The translations under genes were made by a program, and so were the position numbers. 32,242 bases of DNA from Dehalococcoidia bacterium LH_S1. GTDB lineage: Bacteria; Chloroflexota; Dehalococcoidia; SZUA-161; SpSt-899. This document shows, piece by piece, positions 27,145 to 32,242 of the stretch (within the stretch, counting starts at the first letter, position 1; each line of letters begins with the position of its first letter). The notes beneath the pieces were generated by a model, which saw only the letters and a list, made by a program, of their open reading frames with translations, did not search any database and had not been told where the DNA came from. Location of the stretch: assembly GCA_023660035.1 (NCBI GenBank), contig JAGXOF010000004.1:1-32242 (forward strand), given 5' to 3'.

Positions 27145-28158
27145 TAGTTAAGTGCATAATCCTCCATAGCAAAGGGAAGCCGGGAGAGGAATTTATCTAC
27201 CCATGACTTGGCGAAGTTCAGCCTTTGGGATAGACAATCAAACGTATGTCCTACTATTTGCTTGAGATTATCCAGATGTTTTACAAAACTTACAGAAACG
27301 ACCCTCTTTATGCTCTTCCAGATAAACTCTATTGGATTGAGATCTGGGGAATATGGCGGCAGATACGTCAGATATATCCCCATGCCTTCTGCTTCCTCTC
27401 GCACTCTCCTGGCCTTGTGAGTAGAGAATGAGAAACCCTACAAAGCTCTCTGTTTTTGAATCGGCTGCAAACTCTCGAACACTCGTGCCCCTTAAGGCGT
27501 AAAAGCCCACTGTGTTAGCCTTCATCTTCTGCGTGTTTTTCTTCATCTCCGGTTTGCCAAAGCTCCATACCCTTACCGTGTTGGCTGTGAGTTGTGGTGC
27601 ACTCTCATCTGCAAACCCAAGGGCTATCTCCTCAAACCAGTAGCCTTTCGCCTCCATCAAATATTTGGAACTTAACTCCAATTGCTTACCCAGTAACTCC
27701 TCTGCATTATCCGGTCTTATGTAATCCTTCGGATATGGCTTGGAGAAATTCATCCTGAGCTTGCCTCTCAGAATCCTCCGTACCTGGTGGTGAGATAATC
27801 TCACACCAAATCTCTCTGCTATAAGTTCCACTACCTCTGAGGTTTGCCAATAGTCCTTCTCCTTAAGTAGCTCCTCCATACATCTCACGTTCTCATCACT
27901 AAGCTTTGATGGCCTGCCTCTTTCTGAGTTATGCTTGAATAGCAGCCCATCATATCCGTCTTTGTTCCACTTTCTTATCCACTCATAAGCTGTAGAATGA
28001 GGCATATCGAACAGCCTCGCTGCTTGCTCAAAAGATGTCTTGCAGTTTGCCAAAGCGTTCAAGACCCCGATCTTTTTCCAAACACTGAAGTCCACCTCCC
28101 TTTTCAACAATTCCTCTACAAGTTCAGGATCATTTATCTGTATTTTGTCTCCCTTCAT
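27126..28158 (-). pseudogene. IS630-family transposase with internal deletion and frameshift
   Basis: N-term HTH (FEQAARLFDMPHSTAYEWIRKWNKDGYDGLL), LGFADESAPQLTANTVRVWSFGKPEMKK, TESFVGFL | frame change | STHKARRVREEAEGMGIYLTYLPPYSPDLNPIEFIWKSIKRVV. Confidence 0.9.
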
Positions 28159-28180
28159 AATGGCTTAAGTATACCACATT

Positions 28181-28210
28181 ATGCAGCTTAATGCAGCTTA
28201 ATGCAACTTA
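28181..28210. repeat. Three tandem 10-bp repeats ATGCAGCTTA/ATGCAGCTTA/ATGCAACTTA
   Basis: Direct reading; located just upstream of the IS630 transposase start. Confidence 0.9.
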
Positions 28211-28405
28211 GTATAACTGGTACATCTGACTAAGTCAATTTGCTGGTATGAGTGCTCCGGTTATAACGGAATGCACTGCCCCAGTGAGGCCGTAGATGAC
28301 CTCCCCTTGAGAGCCTGCTGGCAATAGTGAAGCTAAGAAGATATAGGGCGTGACAACAGGTCATGGTCTTAGTAAACTAGAGGTAAACTAACTGGGAGGT
28401 GGTTA

Positions 28406-28801
28406 ATGGCAGATCTCGTAGCATACAGCCTTAAGGTTGATCCTGACGACCTGGAGAGGGCCAAGAGGTTTTACGCCCGTCGAGGGGTGCTGCTTCAGGA
28501 TATTGTGCGGGGTGTGATACGGATGGCCAGCGGCTGTGAATCATGCCTTGCCCTGGCGGAATCGAATGCACCCCTTGAGCAGGTTCAGAGTTCGATGGCG
28601 GGAATGCTGGCTGATGCCCAGCAGACATGGCGGCTAAACGGGCTTTTCCAAGATACGATATTCGACCTGGCCCGCAGATGCAACATCCAAGAGGACTTCA
28701 TCACCAATGTTCTTGTGGAAGCGCAACACCAGAAATTCAGTGGGGGTAGTGGGGAGACAACGGGAGAAGTTAAGGGGGTTAACCATGGGGAACACGACTA
28801 A
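28406..28801 (+). CDS. Hypothetical protein of integrated element
   Basis: 131-aa ORF with an AACTGGGAGGTGG ribosome-binding-site region; overlaps the next ORF. Confidence 0.6.
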   Translation: MADLVAYSLKVDPDDLERAKRFYARRGVLLQDIVRGVIRMASGCESCLALAESNAPLEQVQSSMAGMLADAQQTWRLNGLFQDTIFDLARRCNIQEDFITNVLVEAQHQKFSGGSGETTGEVKGVNHGEHD

Positions 28802-29292
28802 TCGGCAGCCTGTAGATTGGCTGAGGGTAGCTCTACAGAACGTGCTGGAGGCTGCCCCGGTACAGGGCTACGCAAAAAAGCAAGCGAATACCTTAGTGCA
28901 GCAGATGCCGGAGTGGCTGTTGCTGAGATGGTCCGAGGCAAACGGGATTAACTCAGCTGCGGGTTGCCACTCGGTACCCCAACTTCCGGAGATGTTTCTT
29001 ACCGACATGGGGCGAACTCAAGTCGAACAATACGTGGAGACGCACCGGTGTGTGCCACTGGCTCGAAGTTTAAGGCGTATAGTCTCCGCAGTAACCAAGC
29101 TCGATGCTGAGGGGAGGCTTCCCTGTAGCTACTCCGAGGTTGTGTATGCCACAGCCGCTGTGGCCATGGGGAACCGTACAGTTGAGGGCAAACAATGCGG
29201 CCTTAAGCGAAGTGCACCGAATGCTGGACTGCGAGTACGGGGAGTGGGTTAGTGCCCGGCTCCAAGAAGCGATACAGTGGCTTAGGATGTAA
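28785..29292 (+). pseudogene. Hypothetical element protein with C-terminal frameshift
   Basis: MGNTTNRQPVDWLRVALQNVLEAAPVQGYAKKQ...YATAAVAMGNRTVEG then frame change near 29185-29195 to NNAALSEVHRMLDCEYGEWVSARLQEAIQWLRM*. Confidence 0.55.
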
Positions 29293-29438
29293 GAACCTAC
29301 TTTGCAGATCCGGCAAGGCGAACGCAGCGCAATGTGGGAGGCTCTGTGGATGGCAATAGTCACGGGAGGCGATGACCAATGATTATACCAAGTGATGGCC
29401 GTGCCGTCTCCAGCGAAAAATTTTCAGGAGGTCAGGAA

Positions 29439-31076
29439 ATGAGCGACACAAAAAGTGCCGCTATTTGGGTGAGGGTGAGCACCGAGGAGCAACAATCCCT
29501 GGACTACCAGGTTGCTGATGTCAAAGGGTGGCTGGAGTCCCAGGGCTATGGGGTTCCGGACGACCGGGTGCTTAAGGGCTATTGGACAAGCTTGGCCACG
29601 CTAGATTGCCCAGAAATGCAGGCCCCCTTGTCCTGGGTCAGGAACAAAGAGATTGACGCGATTGGCATTTGGCATACCGACTGGCTAAGTGGTAGGCCGG
29701 CCCACAAGGTCTTCATGCTAGACTTGTGCCAGCGCAACAACGTCACGGTCTTATCGAAGAACTCCCCCCTTATCGAGGGCCGTGAGGGCAAGCTCCTGGA
29801 GTATGTACAAGCATATGGCAAGGAAGGCCAGGTCCTTTACGCCCAGGAAGGGTCCAAGGGGAAACTTCACGACAGGGCTAAGCGCCTGGGATTACCCACT
29901 ACCTGCCAGCCGCCTTATGGGTACCACTGGAGCGATACACGTACGGAATTGCTTCCCATACCTCAGTGGGAAAACAGGCGTACCATAGTGAGGCTCTACC
30001 TTGAGGGCGGCACCATTCACGGGATAAAGAGAGAACTCCATGAACGTACGATCCCCAGCCCTAAAGGTCTGGGATGGTGGCCGCAGCCTACCATCTGGGG
30101 AATATTGGTGGACTCGGTCAACTGCGGCGAATACACAGCCCTGAGGCGGTAGTCCATTGAGCCACAGACCCGCAAGGGCAAGCGCAGTGGGCAGCGAACC
30201 TACGGGAAAACTTCTTCGAAGCGCGCCCAGGGGATATCTCTGGCCAACATAGAGGTCAGGAGCCCCGTGTACAGCCGCGCCGAGCAGGCATGGATAAACC
30301 GCCGGCTCGAGCAGAACCGGCTCAATTCCCGCCGCAACGCCAAGCACGACTTTCTCCTCCGGGGATGGATTAAATACGAAGTGGACGGTCGCACATATGC
30401 CTGCAGGTACATCCGGGATGGGCTCTGGTCATATGAATATCCAGACAACGGCTTTCACGGGAAGGACCACCCCCACCCATACATCAACGGACCGTGGCTA
30501 GAGAAAATCGTTGAAGAACGGGGAAAGGAGCTTCTAACGAGCCAGGCCGTGTTGGAGAACGAATTGGGGCGTTCAGAGCAAGCGATCAGCGAAAGCATGG
30601 CCAACCTGGAAAGGGAAAACCGTAGTCTGGACCAGCGAAAGAACAGCAACGCAAATGCTGAGGTTCAGCTTCTGCTTGACCGTAGCCAGCACACGGAAGA
30701 AATCTCCGAGGAAGCTTTTCAGCGTGCTCTCACCAGGATACACACTGAAAGTGCTCACATAGATGAGCGCCAGAGGGAAGTAACAGCCCAAATGGAAGAC
30801 CTCGGCCACTCTGCTTCTTCGCTGGCAGGGCTGTCCCAGTTGCGTGAGCAGCTGGAGGAGCGGTTGGCGTCCACGGAATTCGCGGGCCGGAGGTTTGTGT
30901 TAGAGGCGCTTGGAGCAGAGGTAAGGGTAACGGCGGAGGGGCGGATAGAGGTTGAGTTCACCACCCCACAGGAGATACCAAAAGAGGAAATTGCATTAAG
31001 CAGAGGGGTGATAGCTTTGTGGCACATAAGAACATTTTGGTCAATGTCCTTGGAAGGGTGGTGGCCAGGCGTGTAA
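29439..31076 (+). pseudogene. Large serine recombinase interrupted by an in-frame TAG (30150-30152)
   Basis: AAIWVRVSTEEQQSLDYQVADVKGWLESQGY resolvase start; both ORFs (29379..30152 and 30267..31076) are in the same frame with no other stop between; coiled-coil and C-terminal domains typical of large serine recombinases. Confidence 0.88.
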
Positions 31077-31339
31077 TGCTGTTTAATGACGGCGTTACCC
31101 TGGAGCACAAAGGCTTACACGGTTACCTCAGAGCTTTGACGGGGAACGTCGTTAAGATGGTTCCCGTCGGTGGTGGTGATAGCGGTGAGCATACCACCAC
31201 AAAGGGCGTTAGGGTAGTTTGTGGAAGCTATGAGGCCTTTCTACCTGATGGCGTGGGTTACCGATAAAATACCTATCACCTATTGCGGTGTTAGGGTGTT
31301 ACCACGCAACGCCGTTTGCCCTAACCTTGGGGGCCAGAG

Positions 31340-31612
31340 TTGGCCGAAGCCCTGTCAAGGGTATTGCCTTTTACCTCAAGGGATGATGCTAGACCCGTGT
31401 TGAATTGCGTCAAGTTCGAGATAAAGGACGGACAATTGACCCTTGTGGCTTCGGTTAGCTATACGCTGGCGGTGAATAGCTTTGACCTTGCTCAGGATGA
31501 TGGAGAAGTCCTTATTCACAGGGATGGTATAATGGAACTTATCCCAGTTCTGAAACGGGCAAGATGGGCAAGGCTGGGCATTGTAGCTGAGAATGACCCT
31601 GACGGTGGTATG
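31340..31612 (+). pseudogene. DNA polymerase III beta-clamp (DnaN)-like N-terminal fragment
   Basis: LAEALSRVLPFTSRDDARPVLNCVKFEIKDGQLTLVASVSYTLAVNSFDLAQDDGEVLIHRDGIMELIPVLKRA; truncated near the junction with the opposite-strand integrase fragment. Confidence 0.65.
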
Positions 31613-31624
31613 GCTTCCAATAGC

Positions 31625-31954
31625 CTAGAGCCAGGTGAAGAACGTTCTGATGCTGTAGTGGGTTTCCACACCGCTGGCGGATAGTGGCTTTTGCTGATGG
31701 TCTGCCTTTCCCACCCAGCGTGGGCGTTCCTGTAAATAAACCAGGTATTCCTCAAGGTGGGTGGCAGTGATCTCGCTGACGGGGAGCCAGCCCTGCGCCT
31801 CCGCGTAGTCGGCGAGGAAACGAAGGCACATCTCCACGGAGCCGATATAGCGTGGCGAGTACCGGGACGCCCTCAGGCTAATGATGTACCCTCTTGCCGC
31901 TTCTCTGAGCGGCAGTCTTGTTACAAGGATATTATCAGAAACCAACTCTGTCAC
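31625..31954 (-). pseudogene. Tyrosine recombinase (phage integrase) N-terminal SAM-like core-binding domain fragment
   Basis: AARGYIISLRASRYSPRYIGSVEMCLRFLADYAEAQGWLPVSEITATHLEEYLVYLQERP...VETHYSIRTFFTWL; catalytic domain missing. Confidence 0.8.
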
Positions 31955-31993
31955 CGCACCGGGCCCCTTGGCTCAAGGCTGGTTCAGCTTCAC

Positions 31994-32068
31994 TGGAGCG
32001 GAAGACGGGATTCGAACCCGCGACCTTCTCCTTGGGAGGGAGACGCTCTACCCCTGAGCTACTTCCGC
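31994..32068 (-). tRNA. tRNA-Gly (anticodon CCC), CCA encoded
   Basis: Reverse complement GCGGAAGTAGCTCAGGGGTAGAGCGTCTCCCTCCCAAGGAGAAGGTCGCGGGTTCGAATCCCGTCTTCCGCTCCA folds as a cloverleaf; anticodon loop CUCCCAA. Confidence 0.95.
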
Positions 32069-32242
32069 CGGCTCACTTCTTTTTTTGCGTTTATTGAGTT
32101 CCTTGAGTTTGTTGCGTTTGGAGAGTTCTCTCTCATCTCCCCACCAATTCAATGCAAGGAACTCTATCCACTCAACAAACCCAACAAACTTTGGTAGTGC
32201 TCAATAAGTAATGCTCCTTGCTTAAGAGATTGTAAACTGGTA

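Noticed and set aside
28181-28210. CRISPR-like repeat array
   Set aside because: Units are 10 bp, contiguous and without spacers; no cas genes. No CRISPR array was seen in the window.
30150-30152. Pyrrolysine or other recoding at the recombinase TAG
   Set aside because: No pylT/PYLIS-like structure seen and the protein has other inactivating changes; nonsense mutation is simpler. Left as a check, not a claim.
31019-31267. 82-aa ORF as separate gene
   Set aside because: No ribosome-binding site or recognisable family; overlaps the recombinase end. Not supportable as a CDS.

Overview
The window looks like chromosomal DNA of an anaerobic bacterium; a Chloroflexota/Dehalococcoidia-like origin is only an impression. 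It is unusually rich in decaying genes and IS remnants. Left to right: (1) an IS-flanked, frameshifted secreted repeat protein; an IS630 transposase cut by an IS5-like element; and a PadR/membrane-protein pair with a promoter-embedded palindrome. (2) A + strand isoprenoid/hopanoid-type cluster: dxs, polyprenyl-PP synthase, a truncated type-2 IPP isomerase (fni), an HpnG-like nucleosidase, a broken hpnA and squalene/phytoene synthase, followed by a class II aldolase. (3) Degraded IS3 and IS1595 copies. (4) The standout locus: a tightly overlapping six-gene - strand operon of HTH regulator, AhbC-like and AhbD-like radical SAM enzymes (siroheme-to-heme route), TAXI-TRAP binding protein, small ORF and fused TRAP permease. 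It is driven by an exact-consensus TTGACA-17-TATAAT promoter, and a CbiX-like chelatase lies nearby. (5) A HEPN-like pseudogene with a zinc-ribbon ORF, two acyl-CoA ligase pseudogenes with internal deletions flanking hisC, and an ABC-class ATPase (PF09818-like). (6) A second degraded IS630. (7) A decayed integrated element: large serine recombinase with an in-frame TAG and lost catalytic arginines, DnaN-like fragment, and tyrosine-integrase fragment beside tRNA-Gly(CCC). All calls come from reading the sequence and from family knowledge; no searches were run.
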